A DNA stretch of 22,000 nucleotides from Acrasis kona (taxonomy: Eukaryota; Heterolobosea; Eutetramitea; Acrasida; Acrasidae): the NCBI GenBank assembly GCA_026419775.2, contig JAOPGA020000148.1:1-22000 (forward strand). The letters run 5' to 3'. The translations under genes and the position numbers were made by a program. This document shows positions 1-8,184 of this stretch, piece after piece. The notes under the pieces are model-generated. The model was not told the origin of the DNA. It did not search any database and saw only the letters and a list, made by a program, of their open reading frames with translations. Position 1 is the stretch's first letter. The number at the start of each line of letters is the position of its first letter.

Positions 1-1
1 G

Positions 2-2575
2 TTCGGATCATCAGCTGATGACAATAACATTTACGTAGCGAACAACAACGCCGGAAGTGGAGCGTATATGACTTCCGACAATAAGATGTGTAGAGTTGGA
101 ATTTTCCTCGCTATTAGAAAGTCAGATTTCACTATCGTTTGGTCGGTTTGTAACCCAAGCGGAGGTCGTGCCTCTGGACCCACCACGGTAACAGCCGGAG
201 GTGTTGTTTTGGTGGGATCAAGAGAGAGTGCAGGTTATCTATACGCACTTGACGCAAAGAACGGAAACGTATTATGGAATTATAGATCAGGTGCTACGAA
301 TGCAGCAGGTGCTGCAGTTTATGATGGAATGGTTTTATGGGGAACTGGTTATACAAGATATGGATTGGGAACTGCTGGAACAACAATGCTTGCCTTTGAG
401 GTACCAAATCGTTATGGTAACGGTCCAACACCTGTTTATACCGATCCACCCACTCAAACCCCTGCACCAACCACCACCGCTGCGCCACAAGCACCGCTTA
501 CAATCTTACCTTTCCCAGATGCTACTGGTAACCCTGGTTGGGCTCCAAGCGAACTCACCATTAATTTGGGAGACACTGTTACTTGGGATAAACTTACATT
601 CCATAATGTGTATGAAACTGTTAGCGACGCAAGTTCGGCACCAAAGGCGAACGGTATTGGAACCGGTGATGTGGCCATGACGGTTTTCACTTATACTTTC
701 ACACAAAAGGATATTACAAACAATGCAGGAAGTAATATCTTCTTTTTCAGATGCACACTTCATTTGACGATGAAGGTTAAGATTACTGTCTTGCTGCCTG
801 ACGGTCAAACTGCGGCTCCTGTAACGACTCAAGCACCTCAACCAACAATGGGTGGTGATGGTCCCCAAGCATCATGTCCAGTTGCCGGCGCCCAGAGCCC
901 AACTATGAACGATAAGAATGTTGGCATTAGATATTTCGTTGATGAACTTCCAATCCCAGTGGTGGCCAAACCAATATCAAGCACTGCCTCAGTTGACCAT
1001 TATGAAATTAGCATCACCGACTTCACGGCCACCATCCATTCGGATTTACCTCCAGTTAGAGTGAGAGGATATGGTGGTTTGTTCCCTGGACCAACTATTA
1101 ATGCACAACAAAACAGACACATTACGGTAGACTGGAAGAATCAATTGGATCCTGCATCCACACTTTTGGCAGGTATTGAGACATTCCCACTACACATGAA
1201 TATGACATCTACTGGCATAGTCACTCATTTGCATGGTGGTGATAATGACGAAGAGAGCGATGGTATTCCAGAACAAACAATAGAGGCCGGAGAAACCTTC
1301 CATACACTTTACCAAAACGAAGTACCTCCTATGAACACTTGGTATCACGACCATGCTATGGGCATAACCCGCGCCAATGTATACAAGGGACTTGCCGGGT
1401 TCTACTTTGTGCATGCACCATCAGAGGCGAATCTAAACTTACCATCAGATGAAAACACTCTGCCATTATTAATAAGAGATGTTCTAATAAATGAAGATGC
1501 AGATGGCAACATGCAAATGTACTATCCCAAGATTTGGACCATGGCCTTCTACGGAGATGCAATGATGGTGAATGGAAAAATTTGGCCTTATAAAGTTGTC
1601 AAGCCCACCAAGATTAGAATGAGGTTGCTAAACGGTGCCAACTCACGTTACTTGAACCTTCGCTTCTCCAATGGAATGTCCTTTGTTGTAATTGGTAATG
1701 ACCAAGGTTATTTGAAACATCCTGCAACTACTAACAACATTCTCTTGACACCTGGTGAGCGCGCCGACATCATTGTAGATTTTTGTCCTTATGCAGGAAA
1801 GGGAGGTATCATTCTAGTTAACGACGCACCAGCTCCTTATCCTGGTGTTGCTGGTGAGGGCTTCACTCCATGTCAACAAGGAAGAATCATGATGTTCAAC
1901 GTTTCAGCTTCCACAGGTGCTTGTGATGCTGAATTCGACACTGCACCATTTGTTAATGTGGAGACGCACAACGTAGTACTTGCCAAAGAGACAGAGTCTG
2001 TTCGTACAAGAGATCTAGTTGCCTACATTAATCACGAAACAGGAGATGGTGTTCCGAGACTTGGAGTGAGAGGTCCAGATGGGCCTATCTTGTACGAATA
2101 CGAAGAACCAGCAACAGAGTTCGTATACAACAGTACCGTTGAGATTTGGCGCATATTCAACTTGAGTCCAGAGTCTCACCCCATACACATTCACATTTCT
2201 GCGTTTACCATCATTAGCAGACAAGGTTTCGAACCAAAATCATTTGCAGCCAACGGAGCAGTCAATTTGCTTGGTAACCCTGTAGGGCCTGATGGATTTG
2301 AAACCGGACCCAAAGATGTAGCCAGGGCTGATCCCTATCAAGTTTTGACACTTTTGGTTAAATTTTCACACAAGACCGGAAGATACATGTGGCATTGTCA
2401 CATGTTGGAACATGAGGAGAATGCAATGATGAGGCCGTTGATATTAGAAGCCGGACTAACAAAGACTGATCCCATCAAGAAACCAAACACACCAGTAGGT
2501 AACTCTGCTGTTTCGATGGCGTACGAAGCGGTATTCTTACTTGCAATAGGTGTAGCAACTCTTGTATTACTATAA
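2..2575 (+). CDS. PQQ-type propeller / plastocyanin / CotA-like multicopper oxidase fusion (5' partial)
   Basis: The frame is open from the first bases of the window, so the gene starts upstream. Residues are numbered from the ATG at 68. Residues 1-115, plus about 22 codons before them, resemble the end of a PQQ-binding beta-propeller of the polyvinyl-alcohol-dehydrogenase kind (blade motif YLYALDAKNGNVLW). After a Thr/Pro linker, residues 145-243 form a plastocyanin-like domain with type-1 copper ligands H179 and C229-x2-H232-x2-M235. After a second linker, residues 285-795 are a multicopper oxidase of the CotA/bilirubin-oxidase type with all copper motifs: HLHGG (387), WYHDHAM (425), HPIHIH (704) and HCHMLEH (776), with M787 as likely axial ligand. 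The family oxidises phenols, bilirubin or metal ions and reduces O2 to water. The protein ends in a hydrophobic stretch with no charged tail, as in GPI-anchored proteins. No intron is visible. The propeller assignment is less certain than the rest. Confidence 0.88.
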   Translation, partial: FGSSADDNNIYVANNNAGSGAYMTSDNKMCRVGIFLAIRKSDFTIVWSVCNPSGGRASGPTTVTAGGVVLVGSRESAGYLYALDAKNGNVLWNYRSGATNAAGAAVYDGMVLWGTGYTRYGLGTAGTTMLAFEVPNRYGNGPTPVYTDPPTQTPAPTTTAAPQAPLTILPFPDATGNPGWAPSELTINLGDTVTWDKLTFHNVYETVSDASSAPKANGIGTGDVAMTVFTYTFTQKDITNNAGSNIFFFRCTLHLTMKVKITVLLPDGQTAAPVTTQAPQPTMGGDGPQASCPVAGAQSPTMNDKNVGIRYFVDELPIPVVAKPISSTASVDHYEISITDFTATIHSDLPPVRVRGYGGLFPGPTINAQQNRHITVDWKNQLDPASTLLAGIETFPLHMNMTSTGIVTHLHGGDNDEESDGIPEQTIEAGETFHTLYQNEVPPMNTWYHDHAMGITRANVYKGLAGFYFVHAPSEANLNLPSDENTLPLLIRDVLINEDADGNMQMYYPKIWTMAFYGDAMMVNGKIWPYKVVKPTKIRMRLLNGANSRYLNLRFSNGMSFVVIGNDQGYLKHPATTNNILLTPGERADIIVDFCPYAGKGGIILVNDAPAPYPGVAGEGFTPCQQGRIMMFNVSASTGACDAEFDTAPFVNVETHNVVLAKETESVRTRDLVAYINHETGDGVPRLGVRGPDGPILYEYEEPATEFVYNSTVEIWRIFNLSPESHPIHIHISAFTIISRQGFEPKSFAANGAVNLLGNPVGPDGFETGPKDVARADPYQVLTLLVKFSHKTGRYMWHCHMLEHEENAMMRPLILEAGLTKTDPIKKPNTPVGNSAVSMAYEAVFLLAIGVATLVLL

Positions 2576-2583
2576 AAAAAATG

Positions 2584-2589
2584 TTTATT
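2584..2589 (-). terminator. Poly(A) signal overlapping the TMA16 stop codon
   Basis: AATAAA on the minus strand. Its central TAA is the TMA16 stop codon, so the mRNA should have an extremely short 3' UTR or end inside the converging oxidase gene. The motif is seen directly; its use is inferred. Confidence 0.6.
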
Positions 2590-3103
2590 TTTTTTCTTGA
2601 TTTTCTTGATTTGTTTTTATTTCTTTCCATACTGTTTCTAGTAAACTCTCTGCCGTTTTTGATTTGTAATTTCTGACTTTAAATCCTGGCACACCTGCTG
2701 GCTCTCCATCCCATGTGAAAAATTCAGTGCAGTTTCTCTTGTCTGTCAAATCAACAATATCTATACCGTGAGCACTTTCGTATAGGTCTCTCTCAGTGGT
2801 GTCTAGTTCTGATTTTGTTGTTACAGCACCTCTTCTCTTCTTTTTTTCTTCTGCTAGTTTTTCGTCTACATATTTTAGATACGCCTGAAGCATTTCCTCC
2901 ATCATTTCGTCTGTAAATACTTGTGTTATATCGGTTTTCATAAAGTATTCTTTCATCCATCTGAATCTCCTCAACTTTGGAAGTTTGTGACAAATGAAAA
3001 GTTTTGCTTTACGACCCTCCTTTTTAGTTCCTTTGATTGCTGCTCTTTGTAAATATGTAGCTTTTCTCGACCTTGGATGTATAACTTTATCTTCCTTGGG
3101 CAT
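2585..3103 (-). CDS. TMA16: TMA16-like ribosome-biogenesis protein
   Basis: This is a 172-residue, strongly basic protein. It starts MPKEDKVIHPRSRKA, which matches the conserved Tma16 opening (K-V-I-H-P-x-S-R-K-A). The C-terminal half keeps the family pattern of an acidic/aromatic segment, a DIVDL-like motif and a Phe-x-x-Trp-Asp segment before a basic end. Tma16 is known in yeast and humans as a nuclear factor bound to pre-60S ribosomes. The open frame continues upstream to 3247, but that part has no family similarity, and the start at 3103 leaves a 75-bp divergent promoter shared with DAD1. The stop codon overlaps a poly(A) signal and lies 9 bp from the stop of the multicopper oxidase gene. 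Length is close to the family norm (about 180-200 residues). Confidence 0.85.
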   Translation of the reverse strand: MPKEDKVIHPRSRKATYLQRAAIKGTKKEGRKAKLFICHKLPKLRRFRWMKEYFMKTDITQVFTDEMMEEMLQAYLKYVDEKLAEEKKKRRGAVTTKSELDTTERDLYESAHGIDIVDLTDKRNCTEFFTWDGEPAGVPGFKVRNYKSKTAESLLETVWKEIKTNQENQEKK

Positions 3104-3178
3104 GTTCGGTAGTAAACTAGATTGTTGTCGTGTTAAAATCAAGTAATTATAGTTGACCAAAAAAGAGTTGACCAAACA

Positions 3179-3558
3179 ATGGCCAACGAGAACATTTTCG
3201 AGATCATCGCTAAGCTTGTCGAGAACTACAAGAAGGATACACCACAAAAAGTTAAACTTATTGATCTATTTATTGTTTTCACCGGGTTAACTGCTGCCAT
3301 CCAATTTGTTTACCGTGTTTTGGTTGGAACCTTCCCCCTAAATGCCTTCCTTGCGGCCTTCTTTACATGCTTGTCCCTTCTAGTGTTTACAGGTAAGTAC
3401 CCGCGATCGTGATTATTCTAACCAATATAGTCGCATTGAGAAAGCAGGTTAACCCTGCTACTTCCGGCGAATTCAGAGTGGTTCCAGAGAGAGCTTTCGG
3501 AGATTACATATTCTGTTGCGTACTGACGTTCTTTGTTGCAATGTCATACATTGGATAA
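3179..3558 (+). CDS. DAD1: DAD1/OST2, oligosaccharyltransferase subunit
   Basis: There are two exons, 3179-3392 and 3431-3558, with a 38-nt intron (3393-3430, GTAAGT...TAG, branch-like CTAAC). The joined product is 113 residues, the same length as human DAD1. It contains TPQKVKLIDL, LVGTFPLNAFLA and, after the intron, ALRKQVNP and PERAFGDYIF, and it ends in YIG. These are DAD-family (PF02109) hallmarks. The protein is a small ER-membrane subunit of the oligosaccharyltransferase complex that N-glycosylates nascent secretory proteins. Three hydrophobic segments are visible at about residues 28-50, 53-75 and 93-113. The gene is head-to-head with TMA16 (75 bp) and tail-to-tail with the Spo12-like gene (123 bp). 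Without the intron removed, the first exon reads only a few codons past its end to a stop. Confidence 0.96.
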
Positions 3559-3614
3559 AATAATGGATGTGAAAATATAAAAAAAACTATTAATTGATAT
3601 ATAGTACATGTTTG

Positions 3615-3620
3615 TTTATT
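3615..3620 (-). terminator. Poly(A) signal of the Spo12-like gene
   Basis: AATAAA on the minus strand, 62 nt after the stop codon, in the 123-bp gap to DAD1. Confidence 0.5.
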
Positions 3621-3681
3621 CAAATCGGAACATCAGTTTTAAACGTTCATTTTACAGCAACGAGTACAATGAATTGTTTGT

Positions 3682-4016
3682 TTACTTGTTCACAATCTCC
3701 TCGAACGTCCGGTTATCTTGATCTACGTCCATACTATCAGTAACTGTAATGTCCTGATGTATATTTTCTGCAGATGGGCCAGAAACTAGATTTCTTTGTA
3801 TCGGCTTCTTTTTTGCGAAGAAGATCTCCTTGCTGACGGGGGATAGATTCTGGTCAGTGGGTGACATGCCGGTAAAACGATTGTCACTAAACATGGTTCG
3901 AATTAATGTCGTGATAAAATTTTAGCTTACCTCCTTGGTGCTAGCAATAAGTTGGGTAGACTGGCCTTTTTGGTGGGTTGTAGCCTTGGTGACTGTGGTC
4001 CGCGCAGTGATGACAT
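3682..4016 (-). CDS. SPO12: Spo12-like cell-cycle protein
   Basis: I reconstruct two exons, 3931-4016 and 3682-3886, around a 44-nt intron (3887-3930, GTAAGC...TAG). They give a 96-residue protein starting MSSLRGPQSPRLQ. The core MSPTDQNLSPVSKEIF matches the signature of yeast Spo12 (SPTD-x2-x-SP-x-S-x-K). Spo12 is a small nuclear protein of the FEAR pathway that promotes Cdc14 release and mitotic exit and is regulated by phosphorylation of serines in this motif. Here the two Ser-Pro sites are kept and the second is followed by a lysine. The rest is low-complexity, with a basic patch (AKKKPIQR) just after the motif and an acidic C-terminus. The assignment rests on one short motif, so it is a family-level call. 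The open frame alone, without the first exon, begins at 3894. Confidence 0.65.
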
Positions 4017-4262
4017 GCTGTTAATGTGATTATTCTTTTTTTGTTGGTCCTTACTTTTTAATGGTCCGAACTAAATTAATCTAATCAGCTATTTTTAACA
4101 GTTATTAAAAGAATAAAGATCCATTTACAGGCAACCCAATAATTGTTCAAATGTTCGAAAGTCCAAAAGCTCATCTATTTCCCACGACCTATTTTCTGAT
4201 GCATCTAAATATTGTCCGGACAGATCAAAATAACAGCCAATAAACATCAGTAATGGACAAGT

Positions 4263-6220
4263 TTAATCAATCTCGACAACATCGACTTTGGCAACCTTGC
4301 TTTGTCTCTCCTCTTCTTCTCCATCTCTCTTTCTCTTCAGTCCACGTTTTTGTTTATTCTCCTTTGCCTTTCTCTTCTCATCCTCTGTCCAGACAACCAT
4401 GTCGTCGTCATCTTCTTCGGGGATCTTCTTTTCATCTTCTCCAAGTGCAGCAGCGACCACTTTGGATTCAGTATCTCCTTCGAATTTAAATTCATCCAAA
4501 TCCAGTACACCATCATGAGAGATCCTGACGCTCCAGTCGACATCGACGGCGCCATCACTCACATTCAACACACATTGGTCAGTCACACCCAAGTCAGTCA
4601 AGTTTTTATTTAAATTATTTTTAAACACTTGTGCCATCTCGTCATCGTCATCATCACTACCATCACCGCTGTGCTCATACAACAATTTACTTCCCAAATA
4701 GACCATGGGTTCTCTAAGGCCCAACTTTTCCAACAAAACCCTCTTGACAAAATAATCTAATTTGGTCTGTTTTGCATTCAAGGTAACAGTTACATAATTA
4801 CTACTACACACAAAACATTTTGGATTTGGAGGTGGAAGAGGCATGGCGAAAACAGGAGCTTTTTTACGTTTTAACATTGGTGGATCTTGCAGATAACCTG
4901 CTAGAGTCCTACAAGAAGAAACTTTATTTTCAGAATCATGTGCGGAAATGACTTTAGTGAGTTCCAGGACCAACATTCCGGCAATGACTGCGTTTGATGT
5001 GGCAATGGCAGGTACAATGTTTCCAGCAATGGCCTTGGTGTCAAATATTGATTTTGCGTCCTTGATGTGAAAATTAAAGCATCGGAGATTAGCGGCTGCC
5101 GTCACGAATTGTAGTGCTTCGTCGTCGTCCTTGTCAAATGAAAGATCCGACTGTTGCGATGTTTTTCTGTCATGTAATGCAGCACACTTGCTTAAGAATT
5201 GTGAAATGTTTTCTTGTAGGCTCCAAACGCGTTGTTCTTCTAATGCATCGTCGGTTGCTGCTGCTGCTGCTGTATTTGTGTTTGATGTTTCGTCGCTGAA
5301 TGGAACTGGTTCAGGTGCCTTACCAGAATTCCACATGGTGTCCTTCTTGTCTGCATTTTCCTCCGTCAGCTCCGTCAACTTTTTAATGTCTTGAACGAAA
5401 ACCTTTTCAAAAACCTTTCTTGCAAAGTCAAGGCTATTTTTGTGTTTTTCCTGAAATAGAATCTCAAAGTCTGAAATGCTATTTGCTTCGTCTATTTTAC
5501 CAAATAGTCGCTCAAATAAAAGTTTGGACCATACGATACAATGGACGGCTGTTGATGGATTGCTTCTGATGGTACATATAGCATATGTTTTTTGTGTGGC
5601 TTTGGTTGCGCATTCGTAACACTCCGTTAGTCCCTTTTGATATGAGTTGACTTGTCCGCGATAGCTTCAAGATTTGAGAATGAATGTAACGGTAAACTTA
5701 CCCTGCAGTTCCACCATCAATCATGACGATGCCTGTGGCAAGGCACATTCTGTTGACATGCCTCCTAGCGTCGACGTTGTCCAGAGCATTCAAAACTACA
5801 TCAAATTGTCGAAAATAGTCAAGACCAAACTCTGATGAATAGATGGAACCGTGGTGCGCATTAATGTTAGCAGCAGGGTTAAACCTAAGTGCAGTTTCCT
5901 TTGCAATCTTCGGGCATTTGTAAGACGCGTTTATTTTTATTGATACATACCACTGCTTTTGATTGACCCACGTGTTGTTGCCTAAATAAGAATTGTCTGT
6001 TGAGATTGCTCACGTCAATAGTATCCAGATCAATCTGTATTTAAATAAACTTTGTGTACTCTTTTCTTACGATCTCGATGTTTAAGTAACCACTCAATAC
6101 GAGGTTCTTTAAAAGTTCACAACCAATACCACCGGCACCTACAACCAATACTTTACTTTTTTGCATGCGATTGAACAGTTCATCTCCATAGATTTGTTTG
6201 ATGTGGGAATATCTATCCAT
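4263..6220 (-). CDS. UBA2: SUMO-activating enzyme subunit 2 (UBA2)
   Basis: There are four exons: 6071-6220, 5951-6034, 5702-5907 and 4263-5664. The introns are 36, 43 and 37 nt, all GT-AG. The 613-residue product is the catalytic half of the heterodimeric SUMO E1, which adenylates SUMO and holds it as a thioester before passing it to UBC9. Visible parts in order are the nucleotide-binding loop [15 protein letters not shown] (residues 24-38), [16 protein letters not shown], zinc-binding C162/C165, the catalytic cysteine C177 in CTIR, the second zinc pair C430/C433 (PKCFVC), a ubiquitin-like domain at about 436-530, and a Lys/Arg-rich nuclear localisation tail ending in a hydrophobic/acidic VVEID. 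Human UBA2 is 640 residues. The start at 6220 is chosen because the leader [14 protein letters not shown] matches the family just before the loop. A run of five GCA codons lies in the variable insert. The gene is 36 bp from the divergent lactonase gene. Confidence 0.96.
5257..5271. repeat. (GCT)5 trinucleotide tract in UBA2
   Basis: Five uninterrupted GCT units, read as GCA alanine codons on the minus strand. They fall in the poorly conserved acidic insert after the catalytic domain. This is a small microsatellite that may vary in length. Confidence 0.8.
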
Positions 6221-6256
6221 GTTTTGTTTATCTGTTTACAAAATTGTAATCAACCA
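6221..6256. promoter_or_regulatory. 36-bp bidirectional promoter between UBA2 and the lactonase gene
   Basis: The two start codons face away from each other with only 36 bp between them, so promoter elements or 5' UTRs must overlap one or both coding regions. The segment holds two tandem TGTTTA cores (6225-6230 and 6233-6238), the second extended to TGTTTAC, the core bound by forkhead factors in other eukaryotes. Factor binding is speculation; the spacing is direct observation. Confidence 0.6.
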
Positions 6257-7135
6257 ATGTCATCCATCGACTCGCACGTACATATTTTCGACCAAGATCA
6301 CTGTGATAAACTTGCTTGGAACAAACCTGGTGGACTGTTGTATAAATCACATACTATTGATGAATACCCAGGAGAAAGGGACATTGTTTTCGTGGAGGTT
6401 GATAGGAGAAACGATTTATCTCACCAAGTGCACCAAAATTGCATCGATGAAGCAAACTATGCATCATCGATAGACCGAGTTAAGGCAGTGATAGCTTGGG
6501 CTCCCATGCCTCTTGGTCGTGCTGAGTTATTAAAATACATTAAAGAAATGCCCTCGAAGGTTGTTGGATTCAGGTATCTCCTTCAAGATAAACCAAAAGG
6601 AACAGTTCTGCAGCCTAAATTTATAGAGTCTCTTACACTTTTGTCTGAGCTTGATCTGGTTTTTGAATTTGGCATTGACACAAACGGATCTGGTTTATGG
6701 CAATTAGAAGAATGTCTCCAAGTACTAAAGATTTTAGATCAAAATGGTTTGAAGGGTAGGTACATTGTGGATCACATGGCAAAGCCTCCACTACGAAAAC
6801 AAGAGTTGCTACCAGAGTGGGCATCTCTAATGAAGTCCATAGCTGAGCACAAGAATGTATATTGTAAATTGTCAGGATGTTTGACGGAGCTTCCATTAGA
6901 CATTTTATCTGATAACAATAAAATTGTTTCTTTGATTGAACAACCCATCAAGCAAGTGTTAGAAGCGTTTGCCGATAGGTGTTTGTTTGGGAGCGATTGG
7001 CCTGTTTGTAATTTTGCAGGATCTTACGAGCAATGGAAGACGGTACTTACGACTGTATTGAGTGGTACAGCAGTGGATCAAGATCTTATTTGGTTTAAAA
7101 ACGCTCAAAGTATATATAAAATAAACAAGGACTAA
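6257..7135 (+). CDS. Amidohydrolase-2 family sugar lactonase (rhamnono/fucono-lactonase-like)
   Basis: The 292-residue product lies in a single exon. It begins IDSHVHIF, the first metal-binding HxH of amidohydrolase family 2 (COG3618), followed by LAWNKPGG, VGFRYLLQDKPKGT, VDHMAKPP, YCKLSG and LFGSDWPVCNF. That order and those motifs are typical of L-fuconolactonases and fungal L-rhamnono-gamma-lactonases, which open sugar-acid lactones in pentose/deoxyhexose catabolism. The TIM-barrel metal and catalytic positions are all recognisable (HVH, the second His in DHMAKP, the Asp in GSDWP). The exact sugar is not decidable from sequence. The start at 6257 is the ATG directly before the SIDSHVH motif; the open frame upstream overlaps the first exon of UBA2 on the other strand and is not needed. 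Confidence 0.85.
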   Translation: MSSIDSHVHIFDQDHCDKLAWNKPGGLLYKSHTIDEYPGERDIVFVEVDRRNDLSHQVHQNCIDEANYASSIDRVKAVIAWAPMPLGRAELLKYIKEMPSKVVGFRYLLQDKPKGTVLQPKFIESLTLLSELDLVFEFGIDTNGSGLWQLEECLQVLKILDQNGLKGRYIVDHMAKPPLRKQELLPEWASLMKSIAEHKNVYCKLSGCLTELPLDILSDNNKIVSLIEQPIKQVLEAFADRCLFGSDWPVCNFAGSYEQWKTVLTTVLSGTAVDQDLIWFKNAQSIYKINKD

Positions 7136-7137
7136 AA

Positions 7138-7154
7138 AATAAACGTTTTTTATT
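7138..7154. terminator. Overlapping convergent poly(A) signals
   Basis: AATAAA on the plus strand at 7138-7143, 3 nt after the lactonase stop codon, and AATAAA on the minus strand at 7149-7154, just after the stop of the membrane-protein gene. The stop codons are only 22 bp apart. Cleavage 10-30 nt beyond each signal would place both 3' ends inside the neighbouring gene. Confidence 0.6.
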
Positions 7155-7157
7155 AAT

Positions 7158-7868
7158 TTATCCCATAGCTCTTGCAATCCTTGCTGCGCTTTGGTCATTT
7201 ACGTTACAATGTAATAGTTCCCCATCCTTCCACGCCGAGACTTCCACCCTTACACCATTTGTTTTGTAGATTACTTCGGGTAGTTGTGAAGTGTATTGGT
7301 GAAGGATTTCGCAGCTATCTGCCTCAATTGCAAATAAAAGTGAGAATTTTTTGTACATCTTCTTTGTGTTTGTGAAGTCAATCTTACTCACTTCTTCAAG
7401 GAGAGTCTTTTCGTGCAGGCCAGATAAAACGATGAGACCATCGCCCCTCTTGCCACCAAAATTGAGATTAGCCCTGCCCCTGAGAAATGCATCCAGTTCT
7501 GCTTGTGTTTTTTTTGTTTCCAATAATCCATCTGGAAGGTTTGTAAATATTACGTCGATTACGGGAATGGTTTGTGCATCCTCTTGTAATATGAGTGGTG
7601 CCAATCCCTGTGTTTTGTACTGTTGAATTTTTTGAATGTGAGACTCCATTGGAGTACGTTGGGCACATTCCTTTAGGTTGTCCAAGTCATTAAAGCACCA
7701 AGATGCTGACTTGTTTGTTAGGACAAGAAACAAGAGTGCCACAATGGTCGATGCGAGTGCGATATCTATTAGTTTTCTGTTTTTAGTTAAAAGTCCATAT
7801 TTCTCAGGTTTATCATATCCATGCAGTACTGGCTCTGTGTTTCCCTCTTGCCTTCTCTTTGTCAACAT
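7158..7868 (-). CDS. Unrecognised single-pass (type II) membrane protein
   Basis: The 236-residue product starts at the ATG at 7868, and no intron is apparent. A basic N-terminal segment of about 33 residues is followed by one hydrophobic helix (residues 34-51, DIALASTIVALLFLVL) and a roughly 185-residue soluble domain. The charge pattern suggests a cytosolic N-terminus and a luminal or extracellular C-terminal domain. The soluble part has alternating beta/alpha character (for example IPVIDVIFTNLP and GDGLIVLSGLHEKTL) and six cysteines. I recognise no family and assign no function. It is tail-to-tail with the lactonase gene (22 bp) and divergent from the GH43 gene across a 316-bp spacer. The coding-like composition and tight fit between neighbours support a real gene. 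Confidence 0.75.
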   Translation of the reverse strand: MLTKRRQEGNTEPVLHGYDKPEKYGLLTKNRKLIDIALASTIVALLFLVLTNKSASWCFNDLDNLKECAQRTPMESHIQKIQQYKTQGLAPLILQEDAQTIPVIDVIFTNLPDGLLETKKTQAELDAFLRGRANLNFGGKRGDGLIVLSGLHEKTLLEEVSKIDFTNTKKMYKKFSLLFAIEADSCEILHQYTSQLPEVIYKTNGVRVEVSAWKDGELLHCNVNDQSAARIARAMG

Positions 7869-8184
7869 TGTAAAGAGATTGCAAATAGCATTTCATTATT
7901 GAAGTAAACTCATAAGACCAGGCTTAACCTTTAACTTGAAAATTACCAGTAAGAATATAAATGCGAGGCTAAGGTTTCAACAGGCAGTTGACATAGTTTT
8001 GTTCTCGTACTTTACGAACCAAAACGAACTTAGCAGAAGAAACGGCAATAACAAACAAACTATTCAACATAATTTTTTAATAATTATATATTAATTTCAA
8101 TTCGAAAATGAAATATTTCAGCCAATCGATCACGCGCTATTAATAATAGATCTGCTTTTTTCACAACCAACCAAAATCAATAAG
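7869..8184. promoter_or_regulatory. Divergent promoter region of the membrane-protein and GH43 genes
   Basis: 316 bp of AT-rich DNA between two outward-facing start codons. It has a TATA-like stretch near 7954-7960 (ATATAAA), an AT-only run around 8070-8100 and a CCAAT pentamer near 8121-8125. I see no open frame, RNA gene or repeat in it. The promoter role is inferred from gene orientation. Confidence 0.5.

Noticed and set aside
4017-4262. Gap between the Spo12-like gene and UBA2
   Set aside because: Inspected for RNA genes, extra exons and repeats. It appears to be an ordinary AT-rich promoter/3' UTR segment.
4302-4613. Plus-strand open frames of up to 103 codons opposite the 3' end of UBA2
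   Set aside because: They are low-complexity mirror frames of the charged UBA2 tail (Ser/Leu/Phe-rich) with no motif of their own.
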